A stretch of 64,000 bases of DNA from Lacrimispora sp. 210928-DFI.3.58 (GTDB lineage: Bacteria > Bacillota > Clostridia > Lachnospirales > Lachnospiraceae). The position numbers and the translations under genes were made by a program. This document shows positions 50,428 through 58,023 of this stretch, one piece after another; positions within the stretch are counted from its first letter, which is position 1; the number at the start of each line of letters is the position of its first letter. The notes beneath the pieces are model-generated. The model worked only from the letters and a program-made list of their open reading frames with translations, was not told where the DNA came from and made no database searches. Location of the stretch: positions 124,001-188,000 of the forward strand of contig NZ_JAJCIC010000005.1 of assembly GCF_020554865.1 (NCBI RefSeq). Direction: 5' to 3'.

Positions 50428-50532
50428 ATGAGGAAGGCATTGGTACAGGCCGGAGTAGAGGCCATCATCACCAATAAACCGGATCTGTGCAGAGAGGTAG
50501 TGGATGAAAAAAGACCAGAGCCGCTGGCGTGA
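50428..50532 (+). pseudogene. Remnant of a glycerophosphodiester phosphodiesterase C-terminus
   Basis: A 34-codon frame with ACAGGAA before its ATG encodes QAGVEAIITNKPDLCREV. This resembles the C-terminal 'GVDGIITNkPDLa' strand-helix of GlpQ/UgpQ phosphodiesterases. Nothing upstream in any frame supplies the rest of the enzyme, so it is probably a deletion remnant, next to an R1 fragment. The UgpBAE-like importer close by would fit an original glycerophosphodiester locus. A genuine tiny protein is the alternative. Confidence 0.5.
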
Positions 50533-50549
50533 TATCACACCAGCGGCTC
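50518..50549 (-). terminator. Terminator of the MgtC gene
   Basis: GAGCCGCTGG (50518-50527) pairs perfectly with CCAGCGGCTC (50540-50549). On the minus strand the stem runs into TGGTCTTTTTT. It overlaps the phosphodiesterase remnant. Confidence 0.85.
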
Positions 50550-50574
50550 CGGCCCGTTCATTCGAACAGGAAGC

Positions 50575-51261
50575 TTATCCTGAAATTCCATGTATCCTGG
50601 GATCCTTCGACCAAAGGAGAAGAAAGCTGTTCTTGTCATAGCCCGAAGGATAGAGAAGATCAAACTCGATCTTGATGTCAGGTTTGGATTTGTTGATCTT
50701 AAACCCCAGCATTTTGATCTTATCCTTATTGAAGGCAGCCTGCATATCAGTCATTACTTCGTCAAAATGGTCAGTGGTGATCTTTACATACCCTCTGACA
50801 GGCTCGGCAGACAGGAACCGTATCCTGTGAAGGAGGATCTGGATAAATACTACCAAAAGCCCTGCACAGATGCCGATAAAATAGGAGCCGGCCCCGATGG
50901 CCATGCCCACTCCTGCTGTGGTCCATATGCCTGCGGCAGTGGTAAGGCCGCTCACCATGTTGTTGCGGACAAAGATAATGCCTGCGCCCAGAAAACCAAC
51001 GCCGGAGACGATCTGGGCAGCAACCCTGGAGGCATCATAGTCAGGAATGTCCCCAAAACAATATTTGGAAACGATCATGATCAATGCGGCGCCCAGGCTT
51101 ACGATCGCATGGGTGCGCATACCTGCGCTCTTATCTCTGCTTTTCCGCTCATATCCGATGATATATCCCAAAAAACATGCCAATATGATCCTTAAAAGCA
51201 GCTCCAGCTGAAAGAGAATATCTGAGCTTCTGAAAAATGAAAAAAGGTAATCCATATGCAA
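50575..51261 (-). CDS. MgtC/SapB family membrane protein
   Basis: A 228-residue protein. Four to five N-terminal membrane segments contain the MgtC core: RIILACFLGYIIGYERK, SAGMRTHAIVSLGAALIM, RVAAQIVSGVGFLGAGII and GLTTAAGIWTTAGVGMAIG. The C-terminal ~80 residues form a soluble ACT-like domain. MgtC proteins act on magnesium or low-pH adaptation and on ATP-synthase or phosphate homeostasis in pathogens; the clostridial role is unknown. A start two codons later (MDYLF) is possible. It lies downstream of the metallo-beta-lactamase-fold gene with a 46-base gap. Confidence 0.9.
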   Translation of the reverse strand: MHMDYLFSFFRSSDILFQLELLLRIILACFLGYIIGYERKSRDKSAGMRTHAIVSLGAALIMIVSKYCFGDIPDYDASRVAAQIVSGVGFLGAGIIFVRNNMVSGLTTAAGIWTTAGVGMAIGAGSYFIGICAGLLVVFIQILLHRIRFLSAEPVRGYVKITTDHFDEVMTDMQAAFNKDKIKMLGFKINKSKPDIKIEFDLLYPSGYDKNSFLLLWSKDPRIHGISG

Positions 51262-51307
51262 GCCCTCCCTGATGTCAAATGATGCCTATGTTCTATCACA
51301 TTTTACA

Positions 51308-51997
51308 TTATTTTACAACCTCTACAATCTGAAATCCCTTTTCTTTTAACAGCTCTTCGCAGGGGCTGTCCAAATGCATGCAGAATACCCGGCTGCGCTC
51401 TTTCGCAGGGATCCACTGCTCCAGCCTGCCATAAAAGCAATGGGAGGGGTTGGGAGAATCGTGGGTAGAGGTATCGTGGTAGATCCTGCCGATCTTTCCC
51501 TCCAGGAATCCTGCCAGAACCTGTTCAGGAAGAGCAGAGGAATCGCCGCTGTAATAAATGCAGTCCTCCCCATCAGAGAGAATATATCCATAGCATTTCA
51601 TGTCAGCTGCGTGTTTTACCTCAACAGGCTCTGCAGTCAGCCCGGCGCCGTTTTCCGGCAGCCGTTCTGTGTAGACATAGCCCTTCTTATCAATGCCCTC
51701 CAATGTAAGGAGCTCCACGATGGTGTGCTCCGGATGGACCACATGGACCTGCATCTGGCGCAGGCAGTAGAAGTAGGAGATGAGAGTCCCCAGGCTTCCC
51801 ACATGATCCGCATGAAGATGGGTCAGGATGACATAAACCTTTTCGATCTCATCCAGATCCACCAGGTGATACAGATGGTCAAAGGCGGTCTCGCCGCAGT
51901 CGATCAGGTACAGCTCCTTCCCGTAAAGGAAGTAAGCTCCCGTATTGCCATAAACAGGATAAAAGGCAGAGCCTTTTCCCAGAAAATTCAGCTTCAT
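51308..51997 (-). CDS. Metallo-beta-lactamase-fold hydrolase
   Basis: A 229-residue MBL-fold protein. The zinc motif is LTHLHADHVGSLG (HxHxDH), with further ligands in VKHAADMKCYG, IYYSGDSS and FCMHLDSP. The GNTGAYFLYG start resembles RNase Z-like or phosphodiesterase-type members. It is 16 bases after the last gene of the UgpBAE-like importer and probably cotranscribed with it. Hydrolysis of an imported phosphodiester or phosphate ester is plausible from context. A tRNA or cyclic-nucleotide role cannot be excluded. Confidence 0.85.
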   Translation of the reverse strand: MKLNFLGKGSAFYPVYGNTGAYFLYGKELYLIDCGETAFDHLYHLVDLDEIEKVYVILTHLHADHVGSLGTLISYFYCLRQMQVHVVHPEHTIVELLTLEGIDKKGYVYTERLPENGAGLTAEPVEVKHAADMKCYGYILSDGEDCIYYSGDSSALPEQVLAGFLEGKIGRIYHDTSTHDSPNPSHCFYGRLEQWIPAKERSRVFCMHLDSPCEELLKEKGFQIVEVVK

Positions 51998-52013
51998 ATG
52001 TGCAACCTCCTAG

Positions 52014-52835
52014 TTATTCTTTGATGCCTGCGCTTACAAAACTGCTCATAAACTGCTTCTGTGCAAAGAAGAATGCCACAAGAAGAGGAATGATGATGAT
52101 AAATGCCGCCGCACAGACATTGGCCCACTGCATATTTGCCTCCTTTGATTTGGCGAAGATGGCAAGACCTACTGTCAGGGTACGGTTCTGAGGTGAATTG
52201 GTAACGATCAGGGGCCACAGGTAGTTGTTCCAGTGGTAGCTGACAGAGATCACGGCAAAGGAGAGGTATGCAGGCTTTGCACAGGGCATGTATACTTTCC
52301 AGATGGTCTGCCAGGTGCTGGCTCCATCGATCATAGCTGCCTCAGATAATGCTTTTGGTATCGATTTAAAATGCTGTCTCAAGAGGAAGATGGCCATGGC
52401 GCTTCCGTAGAAAGGAAGCATCATACCAATCTTTGTATCTATCAGCTTGAGCTCTGATAAGGTCATAAAGTTTGGTGTGATCAGTACATCATTGGGGATG
52501 ATGATCTGCATGAAGATCACTGCAAACACCAGGGAGGATCCCTTAAAATCCATAACGCCCAGGGCATAAGCTGCAAGAGTGGAAGTGAAAAACTGCACTG
52601 CAAAGGTGCACACTACCAGGGTCAGAGTATTCAAATAGTAAGTTCCAAATGGAATGGCATTCCATACATAGGCGATGTTGTCCAGGGTAAATGCTGTTGT
52701 TGGGAACAAGGTCATATGGAAGGAGGGAATAGAGAATGCTGTTCCTACCAGCCAAATGAGGGGGATGAGCCACAGGACGCCTAAAATGACTGCAAATACA
52801 GTGATAGCGAAACCGATTAATTTTCTCCGTTGCAA
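52014..52835 (-). CDS. ABC importer permease (UgpE-like)
   Basis: A 273-residue CUT1 permease, six membrane segments, with EAA loop SEAAMIDGASTWQTIWKVYMP. It resembles UgpE-type permeases for sn-glycerol-3-phosphate or oligosaccharides. It follows the UgpA-like gene by 14 bases. No ATPase gene accompanies the three importer genes, implying use of a shared ATPase. The C-terminus FVSAGIKE is typical. Confidence 0.9.
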   Translation of the reverse strand: MQRRKLIGFAITVFAVILGVLWLIPLIWLVGTAFSIPSFHMTLFPTTAFTLDNIAYVWNAIPFGTYYLNTLTLVVCTFAVQFFTSTLAAYALGVMDFKGSSLVFAVIFMQIIIPNDVLITPNFMTLSELKLIDTKIGMMLPFYGSAMAIFLLRQHFKSIPKALSEAAMIDGASTWQTIWKVYMPCAKPAYLSFAVISVSYHWNNYLWPLIVTNSPQNRTLTVGLAIFAKSKEANMQWANVCAAAFIIIIPLLVAFFFAQKQFMSSFVSAGIKE

Positions 52836-52849
52836 ATTTACCGCCTCCT

Positions 52850-53746
52850 TTAATTATAATGTATTTTCTTATCCTGGCTTAAGAACCTGGGCAGAGCCAC
52901 GATCATAAGAAGGACAAGCATAACGGTTGTAAGGGCGGATGAAATACCGTAGTTGAAGTTCGTGAAGCCCTGCTGATAAATGTAGTACAGAAGCAGGGTG
53001 GAGGCGTTGTTGGGAGCGCCCTCTGTCATGATAACAACATGATCCACCAGCTTAAAGCTGTTTGTCAGTGCGATGGTGGATACGAACAGGAAGGTTGGTG
53101 CCAGCAGAGGCAGTGTGATCCTCCTGAAAATGGTCCAGGCATTGGCTCCGTCGATGCGTGCGGCTTCGTTTACGTCTTCAGAAATACTCTGAATGCCGGA
53201 GAGGAAGAATACCATCAGGTATCCGGCCTCCTTCCAGACATACATGAAGGCCATAGCAGGGAGAACTGTTTTCTTGCTGGAAAGTACATTCATTGGCTTT
53301 AAACCAAAGCTTGCAAGCATCTGGTCAAACAGGCCGTTCTTTGCCATGTAGATGAACATCCAGATACTGGCAATAGCGATCATGGGCATGATGACCGGAT
53401 AGAAATAAGCAGTGCGGACAAACCCGGTGGCGCGGCTTTTTCTGTTGACAATGGTTGCCAGGAAAAGGCCTACTACCATGCTGGGGATGATCGTAATAAG
53501 CGCAAAGTAAAGGGTGTTGCCCATCACCTTCCAGAAGAGGGAGGACTTTGCCAGGGTCATATAATTTTCCAGCCCGATAAACTCCGCCCCCTTCATACCC
53601 AGCTTATATTTTGTGAGGCTTAAGTAAACGCTGCGGAAAATAGGCCATACCGTAAAGGTCAGCATAAAAATCAGAGATGGCGCGACTAAAAGCCAGGCCA
53701 GGAGATTCTTGCGAAGGTCACGTTGTTTTTTGGTAAGGGTTTTCAT
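52850..53746 (-). CDS. ABC importer permease (UgpA-like)
   Basis: A 298-residue CUT1 permease, partner of the UgpE-like protein. The EAA loop is NEAARIDGANAWTIFRRITLP, and the N-terminal helix is LLAWLLVAPSLIFMLTF. The start at 53746 (MKTLTKKQRD) follows GAGGA by seven bases; a TTG at 53767 lies upstream of that site. A GGCCCTCC/GGAGGGCC hairpin (53784-53804) separates it from the binding-protein gene. Specificity is inferred only from the Ugp-like organisation. Confidence 0.9.
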   Translation of the reverse strand: MKTLTKKQRDLRKNLLAWLLVAPSLIFMLTFTVWPIFRSVYLSLTKYKLGMKGAEFIGLENYMTLAKSSLFWKVMGNTLYFALITIIPSMVVGLFLATIVNRKSRATGFVRTAYFYPVIMPMIAIASIWMFIYMAKNGLFDQMLASFGLKPMNVLSSKKTVLPAMAFMYVWKEAGYLMVFFLSGIQSISEDVNEAARIDGANAWTIFRRITLPLLAPTFLFVSTIALTNSFKLVDHVVIMTEGAPNNASTLLLYYIYQQGFTNFNYGISSALTTVMLVLLMIVALPRFLSQDKKIHYN

Positions 53747-53783
53747 ATGTCTATCCTCTTTTATCAATGCCGATTAAGAATGG

Positions 53784-53804
53784 GGCCCTCCGGTTGGGAG
53801 GGCC
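53784..53804 (-). terminator. Hairpin between UgpB-like and UgpA-like genes
   Basis: GGCCCTCC (53784-53791) pairs perfectly with GGAGGGCC (53797-53804) around a five-base loop, 17 bases beyond the binding-protein stop. It has no real T-run, so mRNA 3'-end protection is as likely as termination. Confidence 0.55.
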
Positions 53805-53820
53805 TTTATGAAACGTCAGT

Positions 53821-55206
53821 TTACTGGTACTCAGCCAGGATCTCAGTTGCCTGTTCCTGTGCTGCTGTCAATGCTTCCTGTGCGGTTGCATCGCCGACAA
53901 CGGCTGCCTGGATGTTGTCATTTAATACTCTCCAGATCTCAGCTGCATTGTAGGTGGTAAGCTCTGGCTTGGAGATCGGGATCTGCTCGTAAGCGATCTT
54001 TGCCTGTGGAAGCTCCTCGTAATAGTTCTTTAAGAGGTCTGTCTCAAAGCAGGACTTTCTTGTTGCAACATAGCCTGTATCTAAGGACCACTGAGCAGCT
54101 CTCTCTGTTTCTGTTGCAAACTTGATGAATTTCCAAGCTGCCTGTACTCTGTCCTCAGAAATACCGTTGGAGATATAGAAGTTGCCGCCGCCGGTAGCTG
54201 CTGCCTGTCTCTTGTTGCCTGGCAGGAATGCGGTGCCGAACTCAAACTCTGCGTTCTGGCTGATGTTAGCCAGGTTGCCGGTGGTGTGGTAGATCATAGC
54301 AACCTCGCCTGCTAAGAACTGAGTAGGAAGATCAGTCCACTGTACGATGCCGGGAGCCATGATCTCATACTTGTTCTGAAGGTCGAGCCAGAGCTGAAGT
54401 GCCTCTACGTTCTCAGGTGTATCGAACAGAACAGCCTTGCCGTCCTCTGTCATCAGGTTTTCGCCGTTTACACTGTTCTGGAGGCAGAAGCCTGTGAACT
54501 GCCACTGAGCAGAACCGGAGTTCAGAGCGATACCTACGCCGTAACGGTTCTCATTGGTAAGCTTCTGTCCGTACTCAACGAGTTCGTCCCAGGTGGTAGG
54601 AGCCTTCTCCGGATCTAAGCCGACCTCTTTGAAGGCGTCTTTGTTATAGTAAAGGATCTCAGTACTTCTCTGGAATGGGATGGAGTAGATCTGTCCGTCC
54701 ACATAGGAGTCTTCCATGAAGCCCTCAAGAAAATCAGAGATATAGGCCTCGCCCTCCTCATCAGCTGCGATGAGGTCGTCTAATGGCATTGCCATACCAG
54801 TGGAAGCCATGGTAAAGCGCTGGGTTGCAAGGCTTACGAATACATCCGGCGGGGTTCCGCCCTGGATAGCAGTCTGGATCTTTGTAACAGTGTCATCGTA
54901 GTTTCCAGTGTAAACCGGCTCAACAACAATGTCAGGATTTTCTGCGTTGAAGTCAGCGCAGATCTTCTCAATAAGCTGTGCAGCGGAGCCGCCTACATTG
55001 ACCGGATAATAGAAGGTCAGGTGAAGAGCATCACCGCTTGACTCAGCTGGTGCCTCTGCGGCTGCTGCTGTGGTCTCGCCGGAAGCTGCCTGGGTTGCAG
55101 GTGCCTGAGTAGCCTGCTGTGCGTTGCCGCTGTTTCCGCAGCCGGAAAGGGCAAGGGCGGAAGCTGCCATACATGCCGCTGCTGCAAATGCTAAATTCTT
55201 TTTCAT
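53821..55206 (-). CDS. Extracellular solute-binding lipoprotein (UgpB-like)
   Basis: A 461-residue family 1 binding lipoprotein: basic start, hydrophobic core, lipobox ALSGC, Thr/Ala/Gln-rich linker. The mature domain has the UgpB-type opening LHLTFYYPVNVGGSAAQLIEK split over two strands, followed by PPDVFVSLATQRFTMA, GQIYSIPFQRSTEILYYNK (hinge and ligand loop), and TQFLAGEVAMIYHTTG. It captures glycerol-3-phosphate, a glycerophosphodiester, or an oligosaccharide. Transcription starts from a perfect TTGACA-17-TATAAT promoter overlapped by a LacI-type palindrome. The divergent regulator carries a homologous binding domain at its C-terminus. Confidence 0.92.
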   Translation of the reverse strand: MKKNLAFAAAACMAASALALSGCGNSGNAQQATQAPATQAASGETTAAAAEAPAESSGDALHLTFYYPVNVGGSAAQLIEKICADFNAENPDIVVEPVYTGNYDDTVTKIQTAIQGGTPPDVFVSLATQRFTMASTGMAMPLDDLIAADEEGEAYISDFLEGFMEDSYVDGQIYSIPFQRSTEILYYNKDAFKEVGLDPEKAPTTWDELVEYGQKLTNENRYGVGIALNSGSAQWQFTGFCLQNSVNGENLMTEDGKAVLFDTPENVEALQLWLDLQNKYEIMAPGIVQWTDLPTQFLAGEVAMIYHTTGNLANISQNAEFEFGTAFLPGNKRQAAATGGGNFYISNGISEDRVQAAWKFIKFATETERAAQWSLDTGYVATRKSCFETDLLKNYYEELPQAKIAYEQIPISKPELTTYNAAEIWRVLNDNIQAAVVGDATAQEALTAAQEQATEILAEYQ

Positions 55207-55247
55207 GTGTCTCCTCCTTTTTGAGTTCCTGTTTAACGGATGATTTG

Positions 55248-55276
55248 ATTATAACATCGATATTGAAACGTGTCAA
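55248..55276 (-). promoter_or_regulatory. Consensus promoter of the UgpB-like operon overlapped by a LacI-type operator
   Basis: On the minus strand TTGACA (55276-55271), 17 bases, TATAAT (55253-55248), both exact consensus. TTGAAACGTGTCAA (55263-55276) is a 14-bp near-perfect palindrome with a central CG, typical of LacI-family operators, and covers the -35. Confidence 0.8.
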
Positions 55277-55372
55277 TTAGTATATTATACTTTTTACACA
55301 AACTTTACACTATTTTACAAGAAACAACAAATAAAATTTACAATAGATTACCATAAAAGCTGAAAAAACAAA

Positions 55373-55387
55373 TTGAATATGTTTCAA
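55373..55387 (+). promoter_or_regulatory. Second LacI-type operator candidate
   Basis: TTGAATATGTTTCAA resembles the operator at 55263-55276 (TTGAAAC-type half sites) with one extra central base. It lies 15 bases upstream of the regulator's own -35, suggesting autoregulation or a DNA loop with the first site, 110 bases away. Confidence 0.5.
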
Positions 55388-55402
55388 AACATGATTTAAA
55401 GA

Positions 55403-55431
55403 TTGTTGTTTTTTTTCACATATGATATATT
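55403..55431 (+). promoter_or_regulatory. Promoter of the LacI-SBP fusion regulator
   Basis: TTGTTG (55403-55408), a 17-base spacer with a run of eight T, and TATATT (55426-55431), 21 bases before the start codon. Confidence 0.55.
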
Positions 55432-55452
55432 AGAAGAAGACAGGAGGTTGCT

Positions 55453-57675
55453 ATGGTAACAATTAAGGATATTGCTAAGCTGGCAGGAGTGGCGCAGGGA
55501 ACAGTCTCCAATGTGCTTAACGGAAAGGGAAACGTCAGCAGTGAGAAGATCAGACGTGTCATGGATGCAGCCCATGAGCTGGGCTATGTGCCGAATGAAA
55601 GAGCGGCCCTTTTGCGCAAAGGGCTCAATAATTCCCTGGCAGTTATCATGCCTGATTCCCGCGCAAGGCAGTATGAGGATTTCTATCTCAGTTTTAAAAA
55701 TTATGCATCAGGCCATGGCTTTACGGTTACCAGGTACTTGACCAATGAAAATACGCCGGGAAGTGAAATGGAAGCCCTTACGGAAATACGGCCTCTTATG
55801 GTAAGAGGGATTGCCTGCATTTCTGCTGTGGCAGGGACAAATTGTGAGGAAGCAGTATATAAGGAAGGCAGCGCTTTCTGGGAGGAAGGAGAAATGCCGG
55901 GTCTGGTGTTCATTGACCGTCGGCCAGGCTTTGAGGCAGATTTTATCGGCTTTGACTATAAGGCAGCCGGGGCCGGGATGGCAAGGGAGGCGATCCTGCG
56001 CAGATACAGCAATGTATGTCTGCTTACAGGAAATCTGGATTATTCCAATGAAGCAGACTTCTACAGGGGCTTCATGGATACCATAGGGAGATCCGACTGC
56101 CAGGTCATGCACATTCAGACAGACTCCTTCCGAAGATACCAGAATATCATGCAGATATTCAACGGACCTATGCCCCAGGCATTCTTTATCTCCAATTATG
56201 GCTTTGCGGAGAGTGTGAAAGATCTCTGCCTGACCTTTTACGGTACAGACGCCCCATTAGATATCTATACGGTTTCCCCGGTATTTACCATGCCGGAAAA
56301 TGACTTTAAAAAATATGAAATGGATTACCGCCAGCTGGGAAAGGTGGCAGCAGAAACTCTGATACGCCAGGCCCAGGGCCGGGAGAAGCAGGGAAGCTGC
56401 CGCAAGCTGGTGGAGAGCAGCGGCTTTCGTGACTGGTATTCTAATATTATTGTGTCAAAGAGTAAAAAGCCTCTCAATGTGATCACCCTTGACAGCCCGG
56501 AGGCCTACATCATGAGGAATTTCTCAAAGCTGTATACGAAAAAAAGCGGCATTGATGTAAATATCTGCATTTATTCCTATGATGAAATTTATGAGGCCTT
56601 TAATGCCATGGATGCCTCTGCACGGTTTGATGTTCTCCGTCTGGATGTGACCTGGCTTTCCTGGTTTGCCGAGAAGCTGCTCATGCCCCTGACGGATATC
56701 GATCCTGGGATAGAACCGGTTCTTGAGGGCTTTTTGGAGGGGACTCCCGGTCATTATGCAAGGATCCACGGGAAGATCTACGCCCTTCCCTCCACTCCCA
56801 GCGTGCAGATACTGTATTATAGAAAGGATCTGTTTGAAAGCCCGATCTATAACAGGATGTATTTTGAACAGTTTCGGACAGAGCTGGCTCCGCCGGAGAC
56901 ATTTTCCGAGTTTAACCGCATTGCCTCCTTCTTCACCAGGGCTGTAAATCCCATGTCGCCAGTGGAATATGGCGCCACGATCACCCTGGGCTCCACCGGT
57001 GTGGCTGGTTCCGAATTCCTGTCAAGGCTCTTCAGCCACCAGGAAAACCTCTATGACGGGAATCAGGAAATACACCTGGATTCGGAGGTATCCCTTCAGT
57101 CCTTAAAGGAGCTGATCGAAGTAAAGCGTTATACGGCGGCAGACTACTGTAACTGGTGGACCAATACGGCAAGAAGCTTTGCGGAAGGTAATTTCGCCAT
57201 GGCCCCCCTCTACAGCAACTATGCCAGCGATCTTCTGGGCCATGCCTCCAACGTGGTAGGGAAGATCGGCTATACCATGATGCCGGGCGCCAATCCCGTT
57301 ATCGGAGGAGGAAGCCTGGGAGTGTCAAAATACTCCGAACACCCGGAGGATGCCTTATCCTTCATCAAATGGATGTGCAGCGAGCCTATTTCCTCGGCCG
57401 CCTCCCTTTTGGGAAGCACCTCTCCCTGTAAAAGGACCTATGACAACTACGAGGTGATCCACAACTTCCCATGGATGAACCTCTCCAAAAAGTGCTTTGC
57501 CCTCACCAGAGGCAACCGCATCCCGGAGAAGGCAGGGATGCCTTTTGACGAGCGGCGTTTCCTGAGCATTCTGGGCATGGCAGTCAAGAACGCCTACAGC
57601 AGCGTCACCACCCCGGAGGACGCCTTAAGAAATGCCCAGGAACAGTTTGAAAAATATTTCCAGTGTAAATTTTGA
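55453..57675 (+). CDS. LacI family regulator fused to an extracellular-type solute-binding domain
   Basis: A 740-residue cytoplasmic protein of three parts. Residues 1-55 are a LacI helix-turn-helix (TIKDIAKLAGVAQGTVSNVL), hinge included. Residues ~60-335 are a LacI/periplasmic-binding-type-I core (NSLAVIMPDS, then DAPLDIYTVSPVF). Residues ~345-740 are a family 1 ABC solute-binding-protein domain (VDVNICIYSYDEI-like opening, IHGKIYALPSTPSVQILYYRK hinge in two strands, WMCSEPISSAA), with no signal peptide or lipobox. LacI regulators normally end after ~340 residues. It is divergent from a UgpB-like importer and probably senses the same ligand as that importer through its own binding domain. 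AGGAGG precedes the start. Confidence 0.9.
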   Translation: MVTIKDIAKLAGVAQGTVSNVLNGKGNVSSEKIRRVMDAAHELGYVPNERAALLRKGLNNSLAVIMPDSRARQYEDFYLSFKNYASGHGFTVTRYLTNENTPGSEMEALTEIRPLMVRGIACISAVAGTNCEEAVYKEGSAFWEEGEMPGLVFIDRRPGFEADFIGFDYKAAGAGMAREAILRRYSNVCLLTGNLDYSNEADFYRGFMDTIGRSDCQVMHIQTDSFRRYQNIMQIFNGPMPQAFFISNYGFAESVKDLCLTFYGTDAPLDIYTVSPVFTMPENDFKKYEMDYRQLGKVAAETLIRQAQGREKQGSCRKLVESSGFRDWYSNIIVSKSKKPLNVITLDSPEAYIMRNFSKLYTKKSGIDVNICIYSYDEIYEAFNAMDASARFDVLRLDVTWLSWFAEKLLMPLTDIDPGIEPVLEGFLEGTPGHYARIHGKIYALPSTPSVQILYYRKDLFESPIYNRMYFEQFRTELAPPETFSEFNRIASFFTRAVNPMSPVEYGATITLGSTGVAGSEFLSRLFSHQENLYDGNQEIHLDSEVSLQSLKELIEVKRYTAADYCNWWTNTARSFAEGNFAMAPLYSNYASDLLGHASNVVGKIGYTMMPGANPVIGGGSLGVSKYSEHPEDALSFIKWMCSEPISSAASLLGSTSPCKRTYDNYEVIHNFPWMNLSKKCFALTRGNRIPEKAGMPFDERRFLSILGMAVKNAYSSVTTPEDALRNAQEQFEKYFQCKF

Positions 57676-57685
57676 GCTGGGTTTT

Positions 57686-57937
57686 CCTTTCGTTTCCGCA
57701 GTTTGCGCTGGGCCTGCCGGGAGGAGGGCTGGAGGCTCCGGGTTTCGGACCTAAGAAGTGCTAAGACACCTGTTTTTTTCTAAAGGCCAGAGCCGAATCA
57801 AAGAAACTCGCTGCGCTCAAACAATCATTGATTCGGCTCTGAACGAAAAAACCAGCTGCCTAAGCACTTCTAAGGTCCTGCAAAGTCGCCCCAGCCCTCC
57901 TCCCGGCAGGCCCAGCGCAAACTGCGGAAACGAAAGG
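57686..57937. mobile_element. 252-bp non-coding element with perfect 47-bp terminal inverted repeats
   Basis: The left end (57686-57732, beginning CCTTTCGTTTCCGCAGTTTG) is the exact reverse complement of the right end (57891-57937). Inside, GGACCTAAGAAGTGCTAAG and CTTAGAAGTGCTTAG-type arms continue the pairing with few mismatches, and the centre has a 12-bp perfect stem, AGAGCCGAATCA (57789-57800) with TGATTCGGCTCT (57829-57840). TTTT flanks both sides (57682-57685, 57938-57941), a possible target duplication. No protein is encoded. It looks like a MITE and can also end transcription from the upstream regulator gene. Confidence 0.85.
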
Positions 57938-57955
57938 TTTTACATGCCCTTCCCC

Positions 57956-57984
57956 TTGGCAGCAACGGCAAAATCTGATATGAT
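57956..57984 (+). promoter_or_regulatory. Promoter of the LysR gene
   Basis: TTGGCA (57956-57961), 17 bases, TATGAT (57979-57984). It begins 19 bases after the inverted-repeat element. Confidence 0.65.
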
Positions 57985-58023
57985 GTGAAATATTTACAGA
58001 GTATTATTTGGGGAGTTATGATC

